DNA of 64,000 nucleotides, from positions 128,278,671-128,342,670 of the forward strand of contig OY992540.1 in assembly GCA_963921195.1 (NCBI GenBank). The letters run 5' to 3'. Source of the stretch: Pegoplata infirma (Eukaryota > Arthropoda > Insecta > Diptera > Anthomyiidae). The notes beneath the pieces were generated by a model, which had not been told where the DNA came from, did no database searches, and was given only the letters and a program-made list of their open reading frames with translations. This document shows, in pieces, positions 23,106-32,877 of the stretch; positions within the stretch are counted from its first letter, which is position 1, and each line of letters opens with the position of its first letter. A program made the translations under genes and the position numbers.

Positions 23106-23265
23106 TACACTCAAAAAAATAGTAAAAAACAGTTTTGAAAACCAGATAATCTATAAAAGATCTAAAAAATCTTAGATGCGAAAACTTATAACCCCGGAAA
23201 CCCTGTTTTGAACTAATTGTTAGTAAATTTTTTAGGTAAATTTACTAAAGTTTTTTTTTGAGTGT
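23106..23265. mobile_element. Small MITE, 160 bp, ACACTCAAAAAAA ends
   Basis: The left ACACTCAAAAAAATAGTAAA faces the inverted right ACACTCAAAAAAAAACTTTA, and 'TTTACTAA' is repeated inside. The flanking sequence gives no clear target duplication. Confidence 0.55.
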
Positions 23266-23374
23266 ATGAAAAACTTTATGAGTCACTCCCTCCCTCTTAA
23301 GGGTCTTCCAAAAGTCAAATCCAAAAAATCATTCAAATCGGTCCAGCCGTTTGGCTGTAAATAATTTTGGCCAA

Positions 23375-23861
23375 AAAAAGGGGTAAAATTTCCTATAGTG
23401 CACTGGACCGATTTGGCTGAAATTCAATACGAACGAGGCTGGAAGAACGCAAAATATATATGCTAAGCTTCAGCATCCTCAGAATTGCTTTTCGAAAGTT
23501 ATAGTGCATTTTATCTCAAAAATTCACGAAAAACCCTTGCCGAAATTCAGTCGTTTGCTCATAACTTTTGAACCACTGGACCGATTTCGCTAGATTACAA
23601 TACCAACCTGACCAGGTAAATGCCCAACATATATGCCAAACTTCAGGAGCCTCCGTAAAGTCTTTAAAAAGTTAGCGTGTTTTCAACAGACAGACAGACG
23701 GACAGACGGACGGACGGACGGACATCGCTAGATCGTCTTAAAATCGATCGAGGATCATGAATATATATACTTTATGGGGTCCTAGACCAATATTTCGAGG
23801 TGTTACAAACGGAATGACAAACTTATATATACCCTCTATCATTAGAGTGGAGGGTATAAAA
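23375..23861 (+). mobile_element. DINE-1-like element, 5' truncated
   Basis: It has 'AGTGCACTGGACCGATTTGG', 'ACCAGGTAAATGCCCAACAT', the GGAC microsatellite (23692-23722), 'GATCATGAATATATATACTT', and ends 'ATTAGAGTGGAGGGTATAAA'. It gives the undisturbed version of the TATATATA site occupied by the foldback element at 276. The frame at 23757-23939 crosses into the next element and is not a gene. Confidence 0.8.
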
Positions 23862-23873
23862 ATGAATTCATTA

Positions 23874-24500
23874 CACCATCCGACAGCCAATATTAAACAT
23901 GAACCGGATGATATACATACGTCTGAATGTAGAGATTAAAAGGAGTGAAACTGCTTTTATAGTTTTTCATTTCGTGATCATGTTTCCTTTTAAAGCGACT
24001 TCAAATTTTTAAAGGATGACATTTTAAAAAATATTTTTTAAATATTTGTACTTGCCAGTGGTGACGGAAGATTAAAGGGGAGGATCCCTCCAAATTTTTC
24101 CATTTTTTTTTTGCCATTTCAGAATAAATGTATGTGAATAACGTCCTTTGAAAACTTAACAAAAATATTTTGTTAAAATTTTTTAATGGTATTTAAGGAT
24201 ACAGTTTTAAAAGGACGTTACTTATCTCCTTTTACCTGATACATAATAAAATGGGAAAATTTGGGGAGATCCTCCTCTTTAATTTGGCATCACTAGTGGC
24301 GTCCTGGCACAAATACGAAAATTAAAAAAAAAAAACAAATTATTAAATTTTATCCTCTAAAACTTTTAAGTCCTTTTAAAAGGAAACATGATCACGAAAT
24401 GAAAAACTGCAAATGCAGTTTTTCTACATTTAGTCTTTAGTTTTAATATATTATCCACTTCGTGTTTAACGACATTTTTTTTAATTTTTGTCGGACGGTG
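23874..24500. mobile_element. Palindromic element X, copy 1, 627 bp, TTA TSD
   Basis: CACCATCCGAC at the left is mirrored by GTCGGACGGTG at the right. The arms are inverted copies over roughly 300 bp ('TTTTTCATTTCGTGATCATG' and 'CATGATCACGAAATGAAAAA'). TTA occurs on each side (23871-23873, 24501-24503). A 3 bp TWA duplication is typical of PIF/Harbinger elements. Copy 2 is at 56770-57367. Confidence 0.8.
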
Positions 24501-25665
24501 TTAAATTTGGGGTTAATACTGGTCAAATTTCGAAATAATAGATTTCTTTTATTTTTCATAGTTCACACTGGGTTGAAATAATTGAGAACACGAATACATA
24601 TTTTTTATTTGGACCACATTAGTAGTGCGAAAATTTTCTAAAGAATTCTGATGAAGAAAAATAATTGGAAAATTCCCGAAACCATTCATGGGAAATTTGC
24701 AAAAACAAGTTCAAGTCATAACAAGTAAAAAGCTAAATTCGGCCTTTCCGAATGTATAGATACCCTCCACTATCTAAAAAGAAGATTTTTTGCAAAAAAA
24801 AAAATTGAAAAAATAATCGGGGAAAAAAATTTTTGGTGAAAAAAATATTCCGCGATTTTTTTTTTGTAAAAAAATAGGTTTGTACTTGTAAAAATACCAC
24901 AAAAAAAAAAATTGAAACGAATTTCAATCAACAAAACCGCGGATTCAATCAATTTTTTGATTGAAATTCCTCCAATCAAAAAAATTGTTATACCAATCAT
25001 CAAATTGTAGGTGATTGATTGAAAATTTTTTCAATCAAACATTTTTTCGATTTTGATCAAATATTTGATAAATTTTTTATTTATAGTCAATCAAAATAAT
25101 GATTGATTCAACAAATGAATCGTAAGCTTATGAGAAAATTATCAAAAAATTTATCTTTTTTGCTTTCCAAGATGTTGCCAACAATAAAAAAGTAAACCCC
25201 AATTATTTTATATATTTTTGAATTAATTTATTCAAATTAACCCAGCAAAAAATAAACGAAGTGGTTCAAAAAGAATTAGTGGTTTCACTACATACAAAGT
25301 AGCGATAGGTGCCGAACTTCATATTCCGTAGGAAGTACTTTTAAAATCACTTCCAAAAATGCTACAAAATAACAATAAAAACATCTTTCACCAGTTCTTT
25401 GCTTAATGATTTTGAAGTACCTTTTTCATATGTTCATCAAATCAAATCACCACAACATATGAACTTCTTTTTCAACTGAAACAATTAGAATAAGGGTGAA
25501 ACACGAAGTATGCAATTTTTTCTACGTCCAGCTTCAAATAGATTTAGGTTTTGCAAAAATGGTGACAAAATTTGGTAATGTCATTTCATTTCTCTTTATT
25601 TAGAGCTTAAAATATCGAAAAGACGAAAATCGATTATTGATAAATTTTTCAAATTTCATATCGTA

Positions 25666-25806
25666 TATGGCATTCACACTAGCGACGTTAAACAAGTTGT
25701 TCAACAAAACACCAGTAGCAGAATAAAAACGTAATGGCCACAGAACAAAGACTTTTTTAAACATCTCGCTCTTGAACACTTCAAAACCGCAAGTGTGAAC
25801 GCCGTA
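25666..25806. mobile_element. Small MITE a (TTCACACTAGC ends), 141 bp
   Basis: The left TATGGCATTCACACTAGC and the inverted right TACGGCGTTCACACTTGC match. The interior 'TTGTTCAACAAAACACCAGT' is identical in copy b at 26021-26163. No clear target duplication. Confidence 0.75.
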
Positions 25807-26020
25807 TTATATCAAAAAAAGTTGGTCATAAATTAAATAAATACATTTACGAACTAAAGCGGATGTTGCTGCATCACATTATTAAAGATTGTTTAAGCTT
25901 TTTAGAAAATTGAGGTAAAGGCTTGTGGTCAAAACAAACTTGTGAATCAATTCGCCGTGAATTTTTATAGTTTTGTGATCTCTATAATTACTACTTTTTT
26001 AATTCACGTAAGTTTTTTAA

Positions 26021-26163
26021 TATGGAGTTCACACTAGCGACCTTAAACAAGTTGTTCAACAAAACACCAGTAGCAGAATAAAAACGTAATGGACACAGAA
26101 CAAAGACTTTTTAAAACCTCTCACTCTTGAACACTTCAAAACAGCAAGTGTGAACGCCGCATA
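26021..26163. mobile_element. Small MITE b, 143 bp
   Basis: It has the same ends and interior as 25666-25806 in the same orientation, differing at a handful of positions. Two independent insertions in one 1.8 kb element are less likely than an internal direct duplication, but the sequence between the copies is not itself repeated. Confidence 0.75.
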
Positions 26164-27628
26164 AGATATTCGCGTTTTAATATTGAAATATTTGGGTCTC
26201 CTCTGTAACATATTCTTAAGTTGCTCAAACACAATAGAACTCGATTTATAAGGCATCTTTATTCCAAATCTGGCATTCAAATTTTTCTATCGCGTACTGC
26301 TTTTGAAATATTGGCGTTTGAGAAACTCAAACTCTTTATAAATTATTTATAAATCACACAAATATTCTTTATAAATCACACTAAAATTTTCAAACGCGAA
26401 TATCTCAAAAACAGAACATGCTTGAAAATTGTGGATTGCAGTTTTAGAATCAGGAGGTCCATTTTATATGAAATCAAGTCCTATTTCGTGGAAGCAACGT
26501 AAGAATACGTAACAGTGGACCCCTAAAAGTGTTTTTTTTACTTTTTAACCACGAATATCTCAAAAACGGTACGTGCTAGAAAAATTTGAACGGTAGATTT
26601 GGAAACAGGAATAAGGACCAGTTAGAAATTTCACTGGAAGGTTTTTGCTGTCGAACAGTGTTTTTAGTGTAAATATTACAAAAAAATACTCTTTCAATCA
26701 ATCTTACAAAAATAAGTGAAAAAAGAACTTCTAATTTAGAAGTTCTAAATCACCAAATAAAAATGACATAATCACACCCAAAATGCCAAGAAATATGTAC
26801 TTCTAAAGAAGTGATGAAAAAAGTGCTTCCAAAAGGTCAAGTTATGTTAACATCCGGATCACTACTTCAGAAGTTGTGATAAAAACACTAGTGATATATG
26901 TTATACTTAAGTGTCAATCTTTCGCCACTGAAAAGTGGCGATAAAAAGAACATACTTTGTGTGTCACGCCCATATTAAATTCATCAATGTTTCAGTTGAA
27001 GAAGAAGTACATCTGGTTCATAAGTTGTGGTGAATTTTGTAGTGAATGGTAAGCTCTTTTTTTGCTGGGAATTAAAGCGAAAAAAATCTGGTATGTTGAA
27101 AATTTGTAATTCGACAGTTAAAGAAAATATCAAAAATTTTAATCAAAACATTGATTGACTCATTTACATTTTGTTGATCAATAAATTTAATTGAACATTT
27201 TTAGCCAATAGTATTTTGTGTGCACTCTGTGTCCAATTCTGTTCACATATGCCAACCAGCAGCTAATTTAAAGCATTTTGTATTTTTAGGTTAAGTAGAA
27301 TGTACTAAAATTTTCGAGGTGTTCTTACATTTTCATTCATAACTTCTGAACCCCTTAACCGATTTCGCTCAAATGCAATACCAAACAACTTAGGACAACA
27401 ACAAGTAAATGTGATAAGTCTCAGTCTAATATGTTTAATACTTTGGCCGAGATCACCATTTCTACAGACGGACAGACAGACGGACATCGCTAGAATGTCT
27501 TAGAATCGATCACTGATCAATAATATATATACTTTATGGGGTCTCAGACCGATATTTCGATGAGTTACAAACGGAATGACAAACTTATATAAACCTTCTA
27601 TCACTAACAATAAGTGGAGGGTATAAAA

Positions 27629-28148
27629 CACAGAGAACATCCATTACACAGATACTGCACTAAAATGCACACAACTCATGAACCAATGCACATACAGAAA
27701 ATGTACGCACACAAAAATCTTGGTATTGACGTCTCCTTTCATGGGAAGTTTTAAGAAACAAATTCGGTTTAGGCATTACCTAAAAAATATGTATATTACA
27801 AACACAATGCAATTTATTTTTATCAATGTCGAAGAATATTAAAATATCAATAAAATGTCATTGTTAATTTAGTTTATAGAAAAATTGAATTTCCCTGAAA
27901 TCGATCTACTACATAAAACGTATTTTAGCAATACCCTTTATTAATTTAATTTGTACATATTTAAAATTCCATATTCATTTTGTCAATTTTTATTTTTTTA
28001 CATTATCCCTTTGTCAATATTTTTATTAACTCATGAATTTCAATTTATTTTTTTTGTTTTTTTTTCGTTGCTAAAATATTTTACTAATTTTACAATTTTT
28101 TATACTTTTATTGACTACAAAAAAAAAAAAAATCCCTTTTGTCATCAT
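27629..28148. other. AT-rich stretch with no recognised feature
   Basis: It begins with a CACA-rich stretch (27640-27715) and then long T-rich runs. The plus frame at 27951-28262 is Phe/Ile/Tyr-rich translation of these and crosses into the next element. Confidence 0.4.
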
Positions 28149-28689
28149 CAAGGAGAGGACTTTCATGCAAATGCATGTTTTTTCCCTTTGGTCATAGAAC
28201 AACATAAACAAAATATCTTTGCGAATCAAAGAATTTGCTTTAAAATGGCATCGATTCGTTAGTGCATATTTTTGCATATTTTACTTAAAATGCATATTTT
28301 TGCATATTTTGCTATTATTTCGCTATAAATGCATATTTTTAGGTCATATTTTGTATAAATTTTAGTTTTTTAGCTATTTTATAGTATGGTTAGCCATTTT
28401 AATTTTTTTTTTTTATGTTTTGTATTAAAGCAATTGTTAAATTTTTTTTAGATCCTTTTATTTTTTAATAAAATTGTATACACCTGTAAATATCTACTTA
28501 TATCTGAGCTTACAATGACATAGTGAACTATAATGTTATGTTTTTTTAATAAAAGTAAAAAAAAAACAAGTGGATAATTATGATTTTTAGTGCATATTTT
28601 AAGATTTTTAGTGCATATTTCAAGAGTTTTTAGTGCATATTTTAGGCGCCTAAAACATAGTTTTTTAGTGCATGAAGGTCCTGTCCCTG
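28149..28689. mobile_element. hAT-type MITE, 541 bp, 8 bp TSD GTCATCAT
   Basis: The left end CAAGGAGAGGACTTTCATGC and the inverted right end CAGGGACAGGACCTTCATGC share 17 of 20 bases. GTCATCAT is exact on both sides (28141-28148, 28690-28697). The interior carries many TGCATATTTTT motifs. Truncated relatives are at 1515-1876 and, more distantly, 42405-42645. Confidence 0.92.
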
Positions 28690-28697
28690 GTCATCAT

Positions 28698-29361
28698 CAT
28701 CGTCATCATATTTTTGTCCCCACTCGAACTGACAAATGACAGATTGTTATAAAAAACTTTTCACTGCTTTTTTTTGGTCTTATTTGGCATAAAATTTCAC
28801 AAAACAAAAAGGATAAAAGCTTATTAACGTCATAATTTGTTATCAAAGAAAAATAGAGTACGACAAAAAAAAAACTGCAAACATATTAAATTTTTAATTT
28901 AACATAGAGCACAAAAAAAAATAAATACTTATATTGAAACATCTTTTTTCAGTTTTTGTTAATATGTATTCCAGCGAAATATATTGTGACTACAATTAAG
29001 TAATTGAAAATATCAAGGTTGGTTAACGAAATGAATAACGGAAAGGGTAACGCTAATAATTTTAATTTTGTTTAATTCTGAAGTTTGTTTAACGAATGGC
29101 AGTTTCTAATTTAGCAACCCAAAAAACCTGTGCGTAAAGAGTATTAAGTGAATCTGTTGTTTAAAAAAAATGTTCGCCATGTTGGATCCGCCATTTTGAA
29201 TTATTAAATTCCAATTGCAGATTCTTCTTAAGCGACCGCAAGAACCCGTATATGAAGAGTTTTATGCGAATCTGTAATATTTTTATAAAATTTGGCACCA
29301 CATTGTATCCGCCATATTGAAATTTAAAAACTGCCACTCGGCATTCGAAAGCAAATATTTT
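28698..29361. other. Mostly featureless; contains two ~115 bp tandem units
   Basis: At about 29115-29340, 'TGTTGGATCCGCCATTTTGA' and 'ATTGTATCCGCCATATTGAA' mark two diverged units that also share 'CCCGTATATGAAGAG..GCGAATCTGT'-type sequence with their upstream counterpart. The remainder is AT-rich without a credible frame. Confidence 0.5.
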
Positions 29362-29451
29362 AAAGTAATTTCGAAATTTTTTAAAAAAAATGTTAAACCC
29401 ATCCCAATTTTGGAGTGAGGGGTGTCCCAGTTGACGAAGAACCCCTCATAT
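29362..29451. mobile_element. Fragment Y, copy 1 (…AAGAACCCCTCATATA end)
   Basis: 'TTAAACCCATCCCAATTTTGG..GACGAAGAACCCCTCATA' recurs at 38136-38224. Both copies stop at the same point against TATA, which defines one end of a TA-targeting element whose other end I cannot find. Confidence 0.6.
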
Positions 29452-29481
29452 ACATATATTTATATAATATCAAACATTATA

Positions 29482-29620
29482 CAGTCAAACCCTGTTAAAA
29501 CGAACTCAAAGGGACCAGTAAAAAAAAATCGTTATAAGCGAAGTTCGCTATAAGTGGGGTATATTTTTTTTATAATAGATTTATTCGACCTTTAAAATAT
29601 TACAACTATATTTTTTTTTT
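29482..29620. mobile_element. Pogo/Tigger-like terminal inverted repeat (one end)
   Basis: CAGTCAAACCCTGTTAAAAC follows a TA, with 'TCGTTATAAGCGAAGTTCGC' downstream. CAGT ends with TTATAACG-type subterminal sequence are characteristic of pogo/Tigger elements. I could not find the opposite end, so the element is truncated or its extent unknown. Confidence 0.5.
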
Positions 29621-30394
29621 GAGTGTGATTATTCTAGCTCAAGGTAATTTTTCCTTTACTAATTACAACTATAATATTCTCATAGAATTATTTTCAAGAA
29701 ATTATTTTTATGTTTTAAATTTATTTATGCTGATAATTTTTTGCAAGACTTAGCCGTCACGTATTTCGGGATTTGTTAGATTCCATTATCAAAACTATTT
29801 AGCAAATATAAAAACCCTATAATACATGTAACACAGGGAATTTAAATGACAAATCGCTAATGTTCAAACAAAAATATTAATGCATGTTTAACTCTATCCT
29901 CATTAAGAATGTTTTAATAACATAAAAAATTATTAAAACAGATTTAAATATGATTACTAGCCTGTCCCGAAAATGGCCTCTTTTTGGAATTTCGCTTGGT
30001 AATAGCAAAAAAAGGATGCGTATTCCAGAGCAGATAATGGGAAAAATAATACAAACAAATTTGGTGTCTGTCTTTGCCTCCCTACAACCAGTTAAAGTTC
30101 GCAATCGTAGTGTATATTGTCAAAAAAATATTTTTTGTTTTTACCGCTATAGGTGTCGAAATTCGCGGAATGTTTAGTACATTAAGAGAAAAATATTTAA
30201 AAACTTTTCATGGAGTAATTTTGGTCCACCGGAGCATTTTAAGAAAAAAAATCGAAGTTTTTGACAATATTGAACTTCAAATTTTTATATTGACGCGGAT
30301 GTTACTCAATCAAGTTCAAAAGGGTACTTTAAATCGTCCATGTTCTTTTAGTACCATTTAAAGCCACTTAAATAAAAAGTTAAAAAAAAGTCGA
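29621..30394. other. Overlapping open frames without recognisable product
   Basis: Three short frames overlap here (29877-30104 minus, 29950-30177 plus, 30074-30361 plus). None shows a domain, codon bias or start context I can defend. They may be a decayed remnant of the interior of the pogo-like element that starts at 29482. This is speculative. Confidence 0.3.
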
Positions 30395-30790
30395 AAAAAA
30401 TGTACTAAAATTTTTGAGGTGTCCTTACATTTTCTATATAAGGGTTCAAGTTGAAAAAATGCAGAAGAAAAATTGAATTTCTAAAAATTATAGACATTTC
30501 TGGTATTTCCTATACCGGTTTCAAACACCCCAGTTAGTGTCATCTTCAGTAGGATTTTAAATGTCGGTTTGTCTTGTTAATGAAAACTGTTTTTTATATA
30601 TGTGAATATTTTTAGTTTCTACAGAATAAATTTTGACAGTTTCCAACACTACAATTCTATTTCTAGCAATCTCAACCTCACTTCATACTTTCTTTCAACT
30701 TTTTTGTCTCTTACATTATTTTGCAATTTGCATTTTCGTTCATAACTTTTGAACCGCTGAACCGATATCGGTTAAATGCAATACAGTTGG
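30395..30790 (+). mobile_element. DINE-1-like subfamily b fragments around a ~300 bp insertion
   Basis: 'AAAATTTTTGAGGTGTCCTTACATTTTC' pieces at 30405-30435 and 'CATTTTCGTTCATAACTTTT..ACCGATATCGGTTAAATGCA' at 30732-30782 belong together in the copy at 4946-5464. The 30436-30730 sequence between them is not recognised. At 30785 the copy is cut by the foldback half-element. Confidence 0.6.
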
Positions 30791-30955
30791 AGCAAATTTT
30801 ATAAAAATGTAATTTTGAATGGAAGCCTACTTAGGGAGTGGAGATAGGGCGTAGGTTTGTTTAAAAAAAAATGTTGTAGGGTAAAAATAAATGGGGGTCG
30901 GTCTCACTAATGACCCCTCTCGAACGCACCATTGGACCGGTAGAAGCTGATTTAA

Positions 30956-31455
30956 CCCTTTCACTACTAGAAAGTTTCTGCCAAAGCGATTTTGATTTTC
31001 TGTTCATTATCGTGATCCTTGACCAAATAAAAGTTATGAAACAAAAAATTGGACCCCTCTCCTTCCCCCTTATATTTCTTGGTGAAAAAATTTACCATTT
31101 GACGATTACGCATTTTTGGGCAAATGTATTTACTATTCGCTCTGATTTTTAAAATCTGCAACTCAATAATAATTATTCTACAAGAATTTGGACCTCTTAA
31201 CCCACTACTTGGACCTTATTTCGCTTGACAAGCAACGATCCTTTTGTCCCTAAAATAGAGATTTTCATTTCACAAACTTTAAGGACTTAAAGTGAGTAAG
31301 ATAATCAATTTAGAGACTTACTGAAAACTGAACTTTTGTAGCCCTTGCACTCCTCTACAATTCATTTCTTAGCCTATTTAAAATCGGTAGAAAAATGTGG
31401 AAAATATAACAAAAAATAAAAATGGGACATATATCAACCATTGGTCGTTAAAGGG
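30956..31455. mobile_element. piggyBac-like MITE, 500 bp, TTAA TSD
   Basis: It begins CCCTTTCACTACTAG and ends TCGTTAAAGGG (inverted CCCTTTAACGA), with TTAA at 30952-30955 and 31456-31459. The foldback sequence on either side joins precisely with one TTAA. TTAA targets with CCY-ended TIRs point to piggyBac; Kolobok also uses TTAA. The two overlapping frames at 30910-31152 and 30967-31161 are not conserved features. Confidence 0.88.
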
Positions 31456-32190
31456 TTAATAAAACAAATTTACAAAAAATAAAAAAAATTGTATGGTTAC
31501 CGCCTTAACAGTTAAAGATAGAGGGTAGGTGTGTTTAGAGAAAATGTTTGGACTAAAAAAATATTGTGGGTCGGTCATACATTTTGTTGCTCTAAGGGCA
31601 CTATTAGGGCAGTTAGAGCGGTTGGAACAAATTTTAAAAAATGTCGTTTTGTGTGGGAGCCCCCTTAGAAATTGGAGATAGGGTATTAGTTTGTTCCAAA
31701 GAAATGTTAAGACGTAAAAATTAATGGGGGTCGGTCTTATAAAGGACCCCTCTATGACGCACCATTTGAGCAGTAGAAATGATTTTAAGATTGAAAAATT
31801 ACGTGTTGTTTTTTTTTTTTTTTTATTTTTAGTACCAAAAGGTACATAAAAATAAAATGTATTTATTCGGCCTTTATATATGTATATATATTCGATTAGA
31901 GTTTTATTCTAGTTCGAGGCCCAAAAATATTTCTATTTATGATATAGTCATAATAGAGTATTTTTAATTTATTGCTTTAAAAAAGTTACTATCTCATAGT
32001 ATGTCTGTACTGATCAGTTTCATCCCCACTAAAGGAATCTTCAGCAGACTTTAGAGAATCATCGTTGGTCAATCAAACATCAAACCAGACATAATATTTG
32101 ATATATTTCCCAAGTTATATGAGAAGTACTATTATGAAGGTCCGAAATCTGTTTTCCAACAAAAATAACTCTTTTAAAGCAAAAATTGTA

Positions 32191-32706
32191 CTACCTCCGT
32201 CCCAAAATAATCTTAACATTTCTATATTTTGGCTGGGATTATGGAGGATTTTTTGAAAAAGCTTTGTTTTTTTTGTTAATACATATCGGGACATATCAAT
32301 AATTTAAAAATTCTTTATAGCTTTGCAATTTTTCAATTTACGTGCAAAATGGATGCAATAAACAGCATCCAGATAAATGAGACAACTTGTTTTCGACGTT
32401 ACAAACAGGCATGGTGTCCACCACGAAAAGATGAAAATTATTACAAAATGCGGCGTACGAAATAAGAAATTTTACGCTAGAGGCCTTTTAACGGTTTTTA
32501 ATAAATGCATTATGGATGCAATAGGGACATCTTGCAAATATTTTTAATTAATTTTGTTACAGTTTTAGTACACGAGATTAGTATAAGATTGTTTTTTTAA
32601 CTTTATCTTGTATTATTTCAACTAAAACACTGTTTAATAAAATGTTAAGTTTATTTTGTGACAAAAAATCTATAGAAATGTTAAAAATATTTCGGGACGG
32701 AGGAAG
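32191..32706. mobile_element. Stowaway-like Tc1/mariner MITE, 516 bp, TA TSD
   Basis: The left end CTACCTCCGTCCCAAAATAA and inverted right end CTTCCTCCGTCCCGAAATAT belong to a TIR of at least 36 bp with about four mismatches. TA is duplicated (32189-32190, 32707-32708), and the other array units show the empty site 'AATTGTATATATTAAATC'. CTCCCTCCGTCCC is the hallmark terminus of Stowaway-type Tc1/mariner MITEs, best known from plants. No transposase remains. Confidence 0.88.
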
Positions 32707-32830
32707 TATATATTAAATCACCGTCGGTAACTATTAATATATGTGTTGCTGTTATTTTACAATAACAACAGTGCCTAACCAAACAATAGTGTTGGTAGGA
32801 TAAGTCGTACTAAACTTTGTGTTAAATGTT

Positions 32831-32873
<43 letters not shown>

Positions 32874-32877
32874 TTTT

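Larger units (their letters stand above)
25241..27069. mobile_element. CCCAGC-ended element, type E, 1.83 kb
   Basis: The ends are CCCAGCAAAAAATAAAC and TTTTTTTGCTGGG. Subterminal stretches are inverted copies ('ACTTCTTTTTCAACTGAAAC' at 25463 and 'GTTTCAGTTGAAGAAGAAGT' at 26991). It interrupts element F. AA flanks both sides, extendable to AATTAA. Inside are two copies of a ~142 bp MITE. There is no transposase: the 26056-26280 minus frame spans one of these MITEs. Confidence 0.85.
24900..27220. mobile_element. CACA/TGTG-ended element F, copy 1, split by a second insertion
   Basis: 'AATTGAAACGAATTTCAATC', 'GCGGATTCAATCAA', 'AATTCCTCCAATCAAAAAAA' on the left and 'AATCTGGTATGTTGAAAATT', 'TTAATCAAAACATTGATTGA' on the right match the uninterrupted copy at 54499-54970. 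It is full of ATTGATTGA/TCAATCAAT motifs facing one another. The left end is blurred by an A-run. A 1.83 kb element sits inside. Confidence 0.75.
24722..27628 (+). mobile_element. DINE-1-like element, subfamily b, interrupted by a nest
   Basis: The 5' part (24722-24899) has AACAAGTAAAAAGCTAAATT, hairpin TTCGGCCTTTCCGAA and TACCCTCCACTATC. The 3' part (27221-27628) resumes with 'CCAATTCTGTTCACATATGC', 'AGGTTAAGTAGAATGTACTA', a short microsatellite (GACGGACAGACAGACGGACA) and 'AAGTGGAGGGTATAAAA'. The uninterrupted relative at 4946-5464 (reversed) shows that the two parts belong together. Everything between is inserted. Confidence 0.75.

Noticed and set aside
29877..30361. Possible decayed pogo-like transposase in three overlapping frames
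   Set aside because: No D-D-D/E signature or DNA-binding motif could be recognised; left as unassigned.
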